In this document: in pieces, positions 1 to 7,123 of the stretch
Position numbering within the stretch: position 1 is the first letter of the stretch
How the letters are laid out: each line of letters opens with the position of its first letter
Source of the DNA: Pseudomonadota bacterium
GTDB lineage: Bacteria; Pseudomonadota; Gammaproteobacteria; Xanthomonadales; Rhodanobacteraceae
Reading direction: 5' to 3'
Assembly (NCBI GenBank): GCA_021777635.1
Contig: JAJYDI010000065.1
Coordinates: 1 to 10,573 of the forward strand
DNA length: 10,573 bases
Program-made: the position numbers and the translations under genes
The notes under the pieces: model-generated
What the model was told of the DNA's origin: nothing
The model's database searches: none
Seen by the model: the letters and a program-made list of their open reading frames with translations, nothing else

Positions 1-270
1 GCAGTCGCCGCCGCCGATGATCACCACGCGCCGGGCGTGGGCGTGGGTGAACAGCGCCGGGTGGCTCATCATCTCGTGGTAGAGGAAATTGTCGCGCGTG
101 GTCAGCATCACGCAGCCGTCGATCACCATCAGGTTGCCCCAGTCGGTGGTCTGGTAGATCTCGATCGACTGGTAGGCCGAGCGCTCGGCGTGCAGCAGCT
201 TTTCGACGCGAAAGCCGATGGACGAGCCCGAGGCCTGGTGCGCCTCGGTGAACCAGCTGATCTGCGACAT
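1..270 (-). CDS. speE: Spermidine synthase, N-terminal part (cut by left edge)
   Basis: Encodes the first 90 residues of a polyamine aminopropyltransferase, a soluble enzyme that moves the aminopropyl group of decarboxylated S-adenosylmethionine onto putrescine to make spermidine. The visible part starts MSQISWFTEAHQ, includes the family segment YQTTDWGNLMVIDG near residues 40-53 and LTTRDNFLYHEMMSHPAL near 56-73, and stops inside the nucleotide-binding glycine motif VVIIGGGDC at the edge. E. coli SpeE has GGGDG at this motif; I recall GGGDC as usual in xanthomonads. The catalytic aspartates and C-terminal half lie outside the window. The start is set by GAGGAT (complement of 277-282) six bases upstream of the ATG. 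It diverges from the arginine decarboxylase gene, which makes agmatine, the precursor of putrescine, so the two genes serve one pathway. Confidence 0.93.
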   Translation of the reverse strand, partial: MSQISWFTEAHQASGSSIGFRVEKLLHAERSAYQSIEIYQTTDWGNLMVIDGCVMLTTRDNFLYHEMMSHPALFTHAHARRVVIIGGGDC

Positions 271-294
271 GGAGCCATCCTCGACGTTCAGCCG

Positions 295-366
295 GCGATT
301 GTAGCCGCCGGCTCGCGCATCCGCAGGCCGCTGGACGGACGACGGCGACGCAGGCGCTACAATCGC
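295..366. promoter_or_regulatory. Divergent speE/speA promoter region with mirrored 11-bp repeat
   Basis: The word GCTACAATCGC occurs on the plus strand at 356-366 and, perfectly inverted, at 295-305, so each of the two divergent genes has one copy pointing at it. Each copy contains TACAAT, a 4-5/6 match to the sigma-70 -10 consensus, at 358-363 for speA and as the complement of 298-303 for speE. Transcription would then start about 20-30 bases before each ATG. Neither has a good -35 hexamer at 16-18 bases. The speE copy is also flanked by CCGGCG (292-297) and CGCCGG (306-311), a dyad centred on the -10. The repeat is seen directly; its promoter role is inferred from position. Confidence 0.6.
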
Positions 367-397
367 GCGCTTTGAAGCCCATCCCGAGGAGTCCGCG

Positions 398-2284
398 ATG
401 GCCGCGCCCTGGAGCATCGCCGACGCCCGGCGCACCTATGCCGTGCCGCACTGGAGCGATGGCTATTTCGACATCGACGCGCGCGGCGACCTGGTCGCGC
501 GTCCGCACGGCGCAGACGGCCCGGCGGTGGCGCTGGCCGCGGTGGTCGAACGTGCCCGCGGCGAGGGCCTGCGGCTGCCGCTGCTGCTGCGCTTTCCCGA
601 CATCCTCGGCGACCGCGTGCGGCGCCTGCAGGCCGCGTTCGCGCGCGCCGCCGCCGAGCACGATTTTGCCGGCGGCTACACCGCGGTCTATCCGATCAAG
701 GTCAACCAGCAGCGCGCGGTGGCCGGCGAACTGGCGGCGGTCGGTGGCGACGGCTTCGGCCTCGAGGCCGGCTCCAAGCCCGAGCTGATGGCCGTGCTGG
801 CGCTGGCGCGGCCCGGCAGCGTGGTCATCTGCAACGGCTACAAGGATCGCGAATACGTGCGTCTGGCGCTGATCGGGCGCCGCCTCGGACTGGCGATCTA
901 CATCGTGATCGAGAAGCTGTCCGAGCTGGCGCACGTGATCGAGGAAGCGCGCGTGCTGGGCGTCGAGCCGCTGCTGGGCGTGCGCGTGCGCCTGGCCACG
1001 CTGGGGGCCGGCAAGTGGCAGAACACCGGCGGCGACAAGGGCAAGTTCGGACTGACGCCGCCGCAGCTGCTCGCCCTGCTGGCCGGCCTTGACGCGGCCG
1101 GGCTCAAGCACACGCTGCGGCTGCTGCACTTCCACATGGGCTCGCAGCTGTCGAACGTGCGCGACATCGCCGCCGGCATGCGCGAGGCGACGCGCTACGT
1201 CGTCGAGCTGGCCGGGCGCGGCGTGGCACTGGACGTGGTCGATGTCGGCGGCGGGCTCGGCGTGGACTACGAGGGCACGCGTTCGCGCAGCTTCTGCTCG
1301 ATCAACTACAGTCTCGACCAGTACGCCGCCAGCATCGTGCAGCCGCTGGCCGAGGCCTGCGCGGCGCACGGCCTGCCGGCGCCGCGGGTGATCACCGAGG
1401 CCGGCCGCGCGATGACCGCGCACCATGCCGTGCTGGTGGTCAACGTCAGCGAGGTCGAGCGCGTGCCCGCGGGCGCGCTGCCGCCGGCGGACGCCGGCGA
1501 GCCGGCGGTGCTGCGGCATCTGCGCGCGCTGCACGGCGAACTGGCGACCCGTCCGCCGCTGGAGCTCTACCACGAGGCCCAGCATCACCTGGCCGAAGGC
1601 CAGACCCTGTTCGCGCTCGGCCAGCTGGGGCTGGCGCAGCGCGCGCGGCTGGACGATCTGTACTTCGCGCTGATGCACGCGGTGCGTGCGCGGCTGAAGC
1701 CCGACGGGCGCGCGCACCGGCAGGCGCTGGACGAGCTCGACGCACGCCTGGTCGACAAGGTGTTCGTCAACTTCTCGGTATTCGAGTCGATCCCCGACGT
1801 GTGGGCGATCGAGCAGGTGTTTCCGATCGTGCCGTTGGCGCGCCTCGACCAGGCGCCGACGCGGCGCGGCGTGATCGCCGACCTGACCTGCGATTCCGAC
1901 GGCCGCATCGACCACTACGTCGGCGCCGACGGCCTCGACGTCAGCCTGCCGCTGCACGCGTTGCGCGAGGGCGAGTCCTATTGCCTGGGCCTGTTCATGG
2001 TCGGTGCCTACCAGGAGACCCTGGGCGACATTCACAACCTGTTCGGCGACACCGACGCGGTCAACGTGCGCGTGGGCGCGGACGGTTTCGCGCTCGAGCA
2101 GCCCCGCCGCGGCGACGGCGCCGACGTCATGCTCGACTACGTCGGCTATGACCTGGCCGGGCTGCGCGCGACCTATCGCGAGCGCATCGCCGCGGCCGGC
2201 GCCGCCGGCGTCGAAGCCGAGCGCCTGCTTGCCGCGCTCGAGGCCGGGCTGACCGGCTACACCTATCTGCGCGAGCGCGACTGA
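398..2284 (+). CDS. speA: Biosynthetic arginine decarboxylase
   Basis: Cytoplasmic PLP-dependent enzyme that decarboxylates arginine to agmatine, the entry to putrescine by the agmatine route. At 628 residues it is close to the family length (E. coli SpeA about 658). It belongs to the alanine-racemase-fold (fold III) decarboxylases. Visible motifs are VYPIKVNQQ (97-105) with the Schiff-base lysine K101, GLEAGSKPEL (121-130), HFHMGSQ (244-250), the phosphate-binding glycine loop VDVGGGLGVDY (281-291), TEAGRA (333-338), then in the C-terminal barrel TCDSDG (497-502), GAYQE (536-540) and LGDIHNLFGD (542-551). These features distinguish it from the shorter diaminopimelate and ornithine decarboxylases. 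The start is supported by GAGGA (386-390) seven bases before the ATG. It diverges from speE and ends just before a hairpin at 2300-2319. Confidence 0.96.
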   Translation: MAAPWSIADARRTYAVPHWSDGYFDIDARGDLVARPHGADGPAVALAAVVERARGEGLRLPLLLRFPDILGDRVRRLQAAFARAAAEHDFAGGYTAVYPIKVNQQRAVAGELAAVGGDGFGLEAGSKPELMAVLALARPGSVVICNGYKDREYVRLALIGRRLGLAIYIVIEKLSELAHVIEEARVLGVEPLLGVRVRLATLGAGKWQNTGGDKGKFGLTPPQLLALLAGLDAAGLKHTLRLLHFHMGSQLSNVRDIAAGMREATRYVVELAGRGVALDVVDVGGGLGVDYEGTRSRSFCSINYSLDQYAASIVQPLAEACAAHGLPAPRVITEAGRAMTAHHAVLVVNVSEVERVPAGALPPADAGEPAVLRHLRALHGELATRPPLELYHEAQHHLAEGQTLFALGQLGLAQRARLDDLYFALMHAVRARLKPDGRAHRQALDELDARLVDKVFVNFSVFESIPDVWAIEQVFPIVPLARLDQAPTRRGVIADLTCDSDGRIDHYVGADGLDVSLPLHALREGESYCLGLFMVGAYQETLGDIHNLFGDTDAVNVRVGADGFALEQPRRGDGADVMLDYVGYDLAGLRATYRERIAAAGAAGVEAERLLAALEAGLTGYTYLRERD

Positions 2285-2299
2285 CCGGCCGGGCGGGAA

Positions 2300-2319
2300 G
2301 GACGGGCTCGATCCCGTCC
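2300..2319. terminator. Hairpin between convergent speA and DUF971 genes
   Basis: A perfect 7-bp stem, GGACGGG (2300-2306) and CCCGTCC (2313-2319), closes a 6-base loop. It begins 16 bases after the speA stop and faces the end of the minus-strand block. There is no T-run on either side, so it is not a classical intrinsic terminator. Its place between convergent genes suggests a two-way transcript end or a 3' stabilising stem. The remaining bases up to 2380 show nothing else recognisable. Confidence 0.45.
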
Positions 2320-2380
2320 GGACTTGCTGCGCCGCACGCCGCCGGCAACGGCCTGGAGCCGGAGGCGCCCGATCCGGCAC

Positions 2381-2740
2381 TCACGCCTGGCGGCTGAGCC
2401 CCGCGCGCTGCAGCGCGTCCAGGTAGGTCTGCCAGTTGCGCGCCTGGTCGCGGCCCAGCGCGTAGAGCGTGTCCCAGGCGAAGATGCCGGTGTCGTGGCC
2501 GTCGTCGAAACGCAGCAGCACGGCGTACTGGCCGACCGGTTCGATGGCGGCGATGTTCACGCCGCCCTTGCCGCCCACCAGAACGCGCTGGCCGGGACCG
2601 TGGCCCTGCACTTCGGCGCTGGGCGAATGCGTGCGCAGATATTCGGCCGGCAGCTCGAAACGCTCGCCATTGTCGAAGGCAACCTCCAGCGTGCGCGCGA
2701 CGCGGCGCAGGACGATCTCGGTGGGGCGCGGTGCAGTCAT
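2381..2740 (-). CDS. DUF971 (GBBH-like N-terminal domain) protein
   Basis: A 119-residue single-domain protein of the DUF971 family, the fold found at the N terminus of gamma-butyrobetaine hydroxylase and at the C terminus of the plant Fe-S carrier HCF101. The biochemical role of stand-alone bacterial members is unknown to me. Diagnostic segments are LPAEYLRTHSPSAEVQGHGP (30-49), IEPVGQYAVLLRFDDGHDTG (66-85) and IFAWDTLYALG (86-96). The protein has no cysteine, so it cannot form the cysteine-rich zinc site of the eukaryotic hydroxylase version. The ATG start at 2740 places family similarity from residue 7 onward; an in-frame extension up to 2887 would overlap the gene upstream and has no similarity. 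It lies 25 bases after the preceding minus-strand gene and is probably the last gene of that transcript. The ribosome site is weak and lies inside a small hairpin (2742-2762). Confidence 0.88.
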   Translation of the reverse strand: MTAPRPTEIVLRRVARTLEVAFDNGERFELPAEYLRTHSPSAEVQGHGPGQRVLVGGKGGVNIAAIEPVGQYAVLLRFDDGHDTGIFAWDTLYALGRDQARNWQTYLDALQRAGLSRQA

Positions 2741-2765
2741 CCCCGGCACGCCGGTGCCCGGGCGC

Positions 2766-3380
2766 TCAATGCGCGCGGCCGACGCCGGGCCCGCCCTGGG
2801 CCATCGCCGGCGACTGGCCGGCGACACCGCACAGGGCCTGCGCATAGGGCTCGTCGAAGCTGACCGTGGACACCTCGTCCCAGGCAAAGAACGACGGCTC
2901 GGTCAGCCATTCGGCATCGGGCGTGATTTCCTGCAGGTTGAAGCCGTCATCCTCGAGTTCGAGCAGGCGTCCGATGTAGCAGACCTCGGACTCGTCCTCG
3001 CTGTCGACATGCACGCCGATCACCGGCGCCGCCTGCGCCGCGGCACGCACCACCTGCTTGATGTCGTCCAGCGGAAAGCCGTCCGGCAGCACCGGCTTGA
3101 TCCCGCGCAGCGCCAGCGAGCGCTCGACGAAGCGGTGATGCTGCTCGGGCGCTTCCAGCTCGGTGATGTCGCTGTGGCGCATGGCGTACAGGCCGTCGTA
3201 GCCGATGCTGTCGCCGACCACCCAGAGCAGCACGAACTCGCGCCCGACGGCCGCCACGTAGCCGCAGAAACTGCCGTGTTCGAGCTTGCCGCGCCAGAGC
3301 CGCACCAGTTCGCCGCGCAGTTGCGCCTCGCGCAGGCGCGCCCGGTGTCCACGGTTGTTGAATGGAATGATCTCGCCCAT
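2766..3380 (-). CDS. Conserved-looking protein of unknown function with two similar halves
   Basis: I do not recognise this 204-residue protein. It has no signal peptide, membrane segment or nucleotide-binding motif and looks soluble and acidic. Two stretches resemble each other: residues 35-90 (GYVAAVGREFVLLW at 40-53, then DGLYAMRHSDITELE at 62-76) and residues 132-185 (GRLLELEDDGFNLQ at 137-150, then FFAWDEVSTVSFDEPYAQAL at 164-183). Each follows the order glycine, paired beta strands, an acidic turn, an aromatic strand ending in an acidic residue plus I/V, then a helix. Small Sm-like beta barrels have that layout, so a duplicated barrel is a reasonable guess but only a guess. The start at ATG 3380 was preferred; a TTG at 3422 that overlaps the hslU stop (TTGA) would add 14 unrelated-looking residues. 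The Gly-rich C-terminal tail is probably disordered. It follows hslU and precedes the DUF971 gene on one strand, so cotranscription is likely. Confidence 0.8.
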   Translation of the reverse strand: MGEIIPFNNRGHRARLREAQLRGELVRLWRGKLEHGSFCGYVAAVGREFVLLWVVGDSIGYDGLYAMRHSDITELEAPEQHHRFVERSLALRGIKPVLPDGFPLDDIKQVVRAAAQAAPVIGVHVDSEDESEVCYIGRLLELEDDGFNLQEITPDAEWLTEPSFFAWDEVSTVSFDEPYAQALCGVAGQSPAMAQGGPGVGRAH

Positions 3381-3418
3381 AGACCGTTCAGGATACCAGC
3401 CATGGCGGGTGTTGACGT

Positions 3419-4747
3419 TCAAAGGATGTAACGGCTGAGGTCCTCATCGGCGACCAGGGCGCCCAGGTGGCCATCCACATAATCGGCGTCGATCAGGTAT
3501 TTTTCGCCGGATTTGTCTGCAGCTTCGAAGGAGATCGTCTCCAGAAGCCGCTCCATCACCGTATGCAGCCGGCGCGCGCCGATGTTCTCGGTGCGCTCGT
3601 TGACGCGGGAGGCGACCTCGGCCAGCCGGGCGATGCCGTCGGCGCTGAAGGTGACGGTCACGCCCTCGGTGGCCAGCAGGGCGCTGTACTGGCGGGTCAG
3701 TGCATGGCGCGGCTCGGTGAGGATGCGCCGGAAGTCCTCGGGGGTCAGCGCCGCCAGCTCGACCCGGATCGGCAGCCGGCCCTGCAGCTCCGGGATCAGG
3801 TCGGAAGGTTTCGACAGCGAAAACGCGCCCGAGGCGATGAACAGGATGTGGTCGGTCCGGACCGGGCCGTACTTGGTCGACACCGTGGTGCCCTCGATCA
3901 GCGGCAGCAGGTCGCGCTGCACGCCCTCGCGGCTGACCCCCGGCCCGCTCATCTCGCGGCGCTGGCAGATCTTGTCGATCTCGTCGAGGAAGACGATGCG
4001 GCTCTGCTCGCAGGCGGTGATCGCCAGCGTGCGCAGCTCCTCGTCGTTGAGCAGCTTGCCGGCCTCCTCCTCGAGCAGCAGCGGGCGCGCCTCGCGCACC
4101 GTCAGCGTGCGCTTGTGGCTTTTGCCGCCGCCGAGCGACTGGAACATCTGCCGCAGCTGCTGGCCCATCTCCTCCATGCCCGGCGGCGCCATGATGTCGA
4201 CGCCGACGCTGGCCGCGAGTTCGAGCTCGATCGTGCGCTCCTCGAGCGCGCCCTCGCGATACTGCTTGCGCAGCTTCTGGCGGGTGTCAGCGGCGGCGGG
4301 CGGTTCGCCGCTGTTCCAGCCGGCGCCGGCCGGGCGCGGCAGCAGGGCGTCGAGGATGCGCTCCTCGGCGCGGTCCTCGGCCTGGCTCCGCACGCGCGTC
4401 TTGGCCTGCTCGCGCACCAGCTTGTAGGCGCCGTCGGCGAGGTCGCGAATGATCGACTCGACGTCCTTGCCGACGTAGCCGACCTCGGTGAACTTGGTCG
4501 CCTCGACCTTGAGGAAGGGCGCGTTGGCCAACGCCGCCAGTCGGCGCGCGATCTCGGTCTTGCCGACGCCGGTGGGCCCGATCATCAGGATGTTCTTGGG
4601 CGTGACCTCGTCGCGCAGCACCGGCTCCAGCTGCATGCGCCGCCAGCGATTGCGCAGCGCGATCGCGACCGCGCGCTTGGCCTCGTGCTGGCCGACGATG
4701 TGGCGATCGAGTTCGCCGACGATTTTGCGGGGGGTGAGTTCGGACAT
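3419..4747 (-). CDS. hslU: ATP-dependent protease ATPase subunit HslU (ClpY)
   Basis: AAA+ unfoldase of the cytoplasmic HslUV (ClpYQ) protease. Hexamers of HslU unfold substrates with ATP and feed them into the HslV chamber. The 442-residue length equals that of well-studied homologues. Motifs in order are the N-terminal [14 protein letters not shown], Walker A GPTGVGKT (57-64), the pore loop GYVG (90-93), the intermediate (I) domain from about 110 to 240, Walker B IVFLDEID (251-258), [12 protein letters not shown] (320-331) with the likely arginine finger, sensor-2 GARR (390-393), and the C-terminal RYIL (439-442) that inserts into HslV to activate it. The start agrees with the family, but upstream CGCTGACGCCAACCGCC contains no good Shine-Dalgarno sequence. 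It lies 111 bases after hslV, separated by a repeat element. Confidence 0.97.
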   Translation of the reverse strand: MSELTPRKIVGELDRHIVGQHEAKRAVAIALRNRWRRMQLEPVLRDEVTPKNILMIGPTGVGKTEIARRLAALANAPFLKVEATKFTEVGYVGKDVESIIRDLADGAYKLVREQAKTRVRSQAEDRAEERILDALLPRPAGAGWNSGEPPAAADTRQKLRKQYREGALEERTIELELAASVGVDIMAPPGMEEMGQQLRQMFQSLGGGKSHKRTLTVREARPLLLEEEAGKLLNDEELRTLAITACEQSRIVFLDEIDKICQRREMSGPGVSREGVQRDLLPLIEGTTVSTKYGPVRTDHILFIASGAFSLSKPSDLIPELQGRLPIRVELAALTPEDFRRILTEPRHALTRQYSALLATEGVTVTFSADGIARLAEVASRVNERTENIGARRLHTVMERLLETISFEAADKSGEKYLIDADYVDGHLGALVADEDLSRYIL

Positions 4748-4783
4748 GGCGGTTGGCGTCAGCGATGGGCGGGGAGCATGGGC

Positions 4784-4860
4784 AGCCGGGAGCCGGGAGC
4801 CGGGAGCGAACGGCTTGCGTCTTTGCAGTGAAGCTTTGGCCTTTTCCCGGGTCCCGGCTC
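4784..4860. repeat. Intergenic heptamer array with inverted end, between hslV and hslU
   Basis: AGCCGGG is repeated three times head to tail at 4784-4804, followed by AG. About 40 bases on, TCCCGGGTCCCGGCTC (4845-4860) gives two degenerate copies in the opposite orientation. The 9-mer TCCCGGCTC (4852-4860) is a perfect reverse complement of GAGCCGGGA at 4790-4798 and again at 4797-4805, so the mRNA could fold in more than one register around a loop of about 45 bases. The inverted end overlaps the first two bases of the hslV stop codon complement. It resembles short palindromic intergenic repeats that I recall as frequent in Xanthomonadaceae, though copy number cannot be judged from one copy. 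Confidence 0.7.
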
Positions 4861-5392
4861 ACAGCTCCTCGATGCTGATGTGGTGGTTGGTGTAGATGCA
4901 GATGTCGGCGGCGATGCCAAGCGCGTGTTCGACCACCGCGCGCGCGTCCAGCGTGGTGTGCGCCAGCAGTGCGCGCGCCGCGGCCTGGGCGTAGGCTCCG
5001 CCGGAGCCGATCGCGATCAGGCCGTCCTCGGGCTCGAGCACGTCGCCGTTGCCGGAGATCAGCAGCGAGGACTCCTTGTCGGCCACCGCCAGCAGCGCCT
5101 CGAGGCGGCCGAGACGGCGGTCGGTGCGCCAGTCCTTGGCCAGCTCGACTGCGGCGCGGGTCAGCTGGCCGCCGTGCTTGACCAGCTTTTCCTCGAACAG
5201 CTCGAACAGCGTGAAGGCGTCGGCGGTGGCGCCGGCGAAGCCGGCCAGCACGTCGCCCTTGCCCAGCCGGCGCAGCTTGCGCGCATTGGCCTTCATCACC
5301 GTGTTGCCCAGCGTGACCTGGCCGTCGCCGCCGATCACGACGCGGCCGTCGCGGCGCACGCAGAGGATGGTGGTGGCGTGGAAGGACTCCAT
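4859..5392 (-). CDS. hslV: ATP-dependent protease proteolytic subunit HslV (ClpQ)
   Basis: Threonine peptidase of the HslUV protease, related to proteasome beta subunits; it forms the double hexameric chamber in which HslU-delivered substrates are cut. The product is 177 residues (E. coli 176). It starts [16 protein letters not shown], so the catalytic N-terminal threonine is T7 after removal of a six-residue leader; E. coli loses only Met. Other family segments are [20 protein letters not shown] (21-40), with the active-site lysine region, [20 protein letters not shown] (51-70), [12 protein letters not shown] (81-92), [15 protein letters not shown] (129-143) and [15 protein letters not shown] at the C terminus. 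The start is supported by GAGG (complement of 5398-5401) five bases upstream. It lies 67 bases after xerC and before hslU, the usual hslVU order. Confidence 0.97.
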   Translation of the reverse strand: MESFHATTILCVRRDGRVVIGGDGQVTLGNTVMKANARKLRRLGKGDVLAGFAGATADAFTLFELFEEKLVKHGGQLTRAAVELAKDWRTDRRLGRLEALLAVADKESSLLISGNGDVLEPEDGLIAIGSGGAYAQAAARALLAHTTLDARAVVEHALGIAADICIYTNHHISIEEL

Positions 5393-5459
5393 GACGGCCT
5401 CGCGCGTCGGGCAGGAGTGGGCGACGTGGGGCCGCGTCGCGGCGAATGCAAGCGACGCG

Positions 5460-6371
5460 CTACGGCAGCTTGCGTCGCGCTCGCGGGTGCGCGGCGTCGT
5501 ACACGCGCGCCAGGTGCTGGAAATCGAGGTGGGTATAGATCTCGGTGGTGGCGATGTCGGCATGGCCGAGCAGCTCCTGCACCGCGCGCAGCTCCCCGGA
5601 GGATTCCAGCAAGTGGCTGGCGCAGGTGTGGCGCAGCAGATGCGGATGCAGGCGCTGCGGCAGGCCATGGCGCTGCGCCAGCGTCGCCAGCCGCGCCTGC
5701 ACCGCGCGCGGACTCAGTGGCGCACCGCCGCGGCCGAGAAACACCGGTGTCTGCGGCGCGGCGCCGGTCGCGGCGGCGAGCGCGCGCAGGGCGGTGACGG
5801 CATGGCGGCCGACCGGCACCACGCGCGTCTTCTGGCCCTTGCCGGTGACGCGCACCTGGCCGCCGTCGAGGTCGAGCGCCGCCCAGGTCAGCCCGGTCAG
5901 CTCGGCCAGCCGCAGGCCGCTCGAGTAGAGCAGCTCGAGCAGGGCGCGGTCGCGCACGCCGAGGCGGTCATCGCCGGGCGATGCCACCAGTTGCGCGGCG
6001 GCGTCGACGTCGAGCACCGCCGGCAGGCGCCGGCGCGCCTTCGGCGCCCGCACGCCGGCGGCGGGATCGCTGGCCAGCAGGCCCTCGCGCGCCAGTGAGC
6101 GGAACAGGGCGCGGCAGGCCGCCAGCAGGCGTTGCAGACTGCTCGGGGCCAGACCCTCGCGGTGCGCGGCGGCGATGAAGCCGCGCAGCAGGTCGGGACC
6201 GAGCGCGGCGATCGCATCGAAACCGCGCGCGCGCATCCAGGCGGTCAGTCTGGCGAGGTCGCGGCGATAGGCGACGACCGTGTGCGGCGAGGCGCGCCGC
6301 TCCACCGCCAGCCGCTCGAGAAAGCGCGCCACCGCCTGCTCGGCCGCGGTCGCCGGTGCCGTCGCGTTCAC
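5460..6371 (-). CDS. xerC: Tyrosine site-specific recombinase XerC
   Basis: One half of the XerCD recombinase that resolves chromosome dimers at dif, normally with FtsK. The product is 303 residues (family about 300). The N-terminal SAM-like DNA-binding domain spans about 10-100 ([20 protein letters not shown], 16-35); the catalytic domain follows from about 115. Catalytic residues are all present: R154 in SGLRLAEL, K178 in TGKGQKTR, H244 and R247 in [13 protein letters not shown]270 in LGHADI, and the nucleophile Y279 in TEIYTHL. XerC rather than XerD is chosen for the dapF-DUF484-xerC order, the same as in E. coli. The GTG start at 6371 overlaps the DUF484 stop as GTGA, which implies translational coupling. 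The open frame continues far upstream without a stop, but that part is the shadow of the DUF484 gene. The stop is TAG. Confidence 0.95.
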   Translation of the reverse strand: MNATAPATAAEQAVARFLERLAVERRASPHTVVAYRRDLARLTAWMRARGFDAIAALGPDLLRGFIAAAHREGLAPSSLQRLLAACRALFRSLAREGLLASDPAAGVRAPKARRRLPAVLDVDAAAQLVASPGDDRLGVRDRALLELLYSSGLRLAELTGLTWAALDLDGGQVRVTGKGQKTRVVPVGRHAVTALRALAAATGAAPQTPVFLGRGGAPLSPRAVQARLATLAQRHGLPQRLHPHLLRHTCASHLLESSGELRAVQELLGHADIATTEIYTHLDFQHLARVYDAAHPRARRKLP

Positions 6372-7051
6372 GCCGGCAGGAACCGCCCCAGCGCGGTGGC
6401 GACGGCTTCGGCGATCAGCTTCAGGAACAGCGTGCCGACGCCGGGATGAAAGCGATTGGCATCGGCGCTGCCGATCGCCAGCAGGCCGAAGCCGTCCAGT
6501 CGCAGCAATGCCGCCGAGCGCACGTCTGCTGCCGCGGCGCCGAACAGCGCGTCCAGCTTGTCCTGCGCGATACGCCCGCACAGCGGCTCGCCGCGCGCGA
6601 AGAAGTCGGCGAATACCGGCAGCGCCGGGATGCCGGCCGGTTCGACCAGCAGCCAGTCGGCGACCGGCAGGTCCGGTGCGGTGCGCGTCAGCAGCAGTCG
6701 CACCTGGTCGGTGTGGAAATCCTCGCGCAGGCCCGCCACCACGATGCGTGCCGCCTCGCCCAGGGTCGCCGCGCGCATCAGCGCCAGGGTATAGGAATGC
6801 ACGCGCACCACCAGCTGCTCGTTGTCGGTGGCGATCTCCACCAGCTCGGCGAGGCGGCGCTCGAAGTCGCGGTTCTGCTGGCGCAGCAGCTCCAGCTGGT
6901 AGCTGGCGAGCGAGGCCGCCGGGCCGTGCTCGCGCGGCACCACCAGGGTCTGCGCGAGGTCGGGGAAATCCTTGAGGAAGCTCGGGTGGCGGCGCAGCCA
7001 GGCGGCGACATCCATCGCCTCGAGGCCGTCCTTCAGGGTCAGCTCGGCCAT
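6368..7051 (-). CDS. DUF484 family protein (GAF-like)
   Basis: A 227-residue cytoplasmic protein of the DUF484 family, the counterpart of the gene between dapF and xerC in E. coli (yigA). Its function is not established; the C-terminal part has a GAF-like fold in the family. Visible features are the N-terminal segment VAAWLRRHPSFLKDFPDL (15-32), the patch VPREHGPAASLASYQLELLR (38-57) leading into a predicted coiled coil to about residue 80, and the family signature ALLRLDGFGLLAIGSADANR (181-200) followed by FHPGVGTLFLKLI (201-213). The start is supported by GGAGAA (complement of 7058-7063), six bases upstream; an in-frame upstream ATG at 7105 adds 18 residues without family similarity. It lies 72 bases after dapF and overlaps xerC by four bases. 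Confidence 0.9.
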   Translation of the reverse strand: MAELTLKDGLEAMDVAAWLRRHPSFLKDFPDLAQTLVVPREHGPAASLASYQLELLRQQNRDFERRLAELVEIATDNEQLVVRVHSYTLALMRAATLGEAARIVVAGLREDFHTDQVRLLLTRTAPDLPVADWLLVEPAGIPALPVFADFFARGEPLCGRIAQDKLDALFGAAAADVRSAALLRLDGFGLLAIGSADANRFHPGVGTLFLKLIAEAVATALGRFLPA

Positions 7052-7123
7052 GCGCGGTTCTCCGTGGGCTGCGCGCAGTGTGGCGGCGCGCGCGGACTCG
7101 CGCAACGGCGCAAGGCGCGCGGA

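Noticed and set aside
3381..3422. TTG start at 3422 for the hypothetical gene, overlapping the hslU stop
   Set aside because: A TTGA overlap is possible, but the added 14 residues look unlike the rest, TTG is rare, and no ribosome site is at the right distance; the ATG at 3380 was preferred, without certainty.
4784..4806. CRISPR or minisatellite reading of the heptamer array
   Set aside because: Repeat units are 7 bp without spacers and only three copies exist, so it is not a CRISPR; it is described as a short intergenic repeat.
3467..4831. 454-codon plus-strand open frame opposite hslU
   Set aside because: It is exactly antisense to the well-supported hslU gene and shows no domain or ribosome site; long antisense frames are expected at this GC content.
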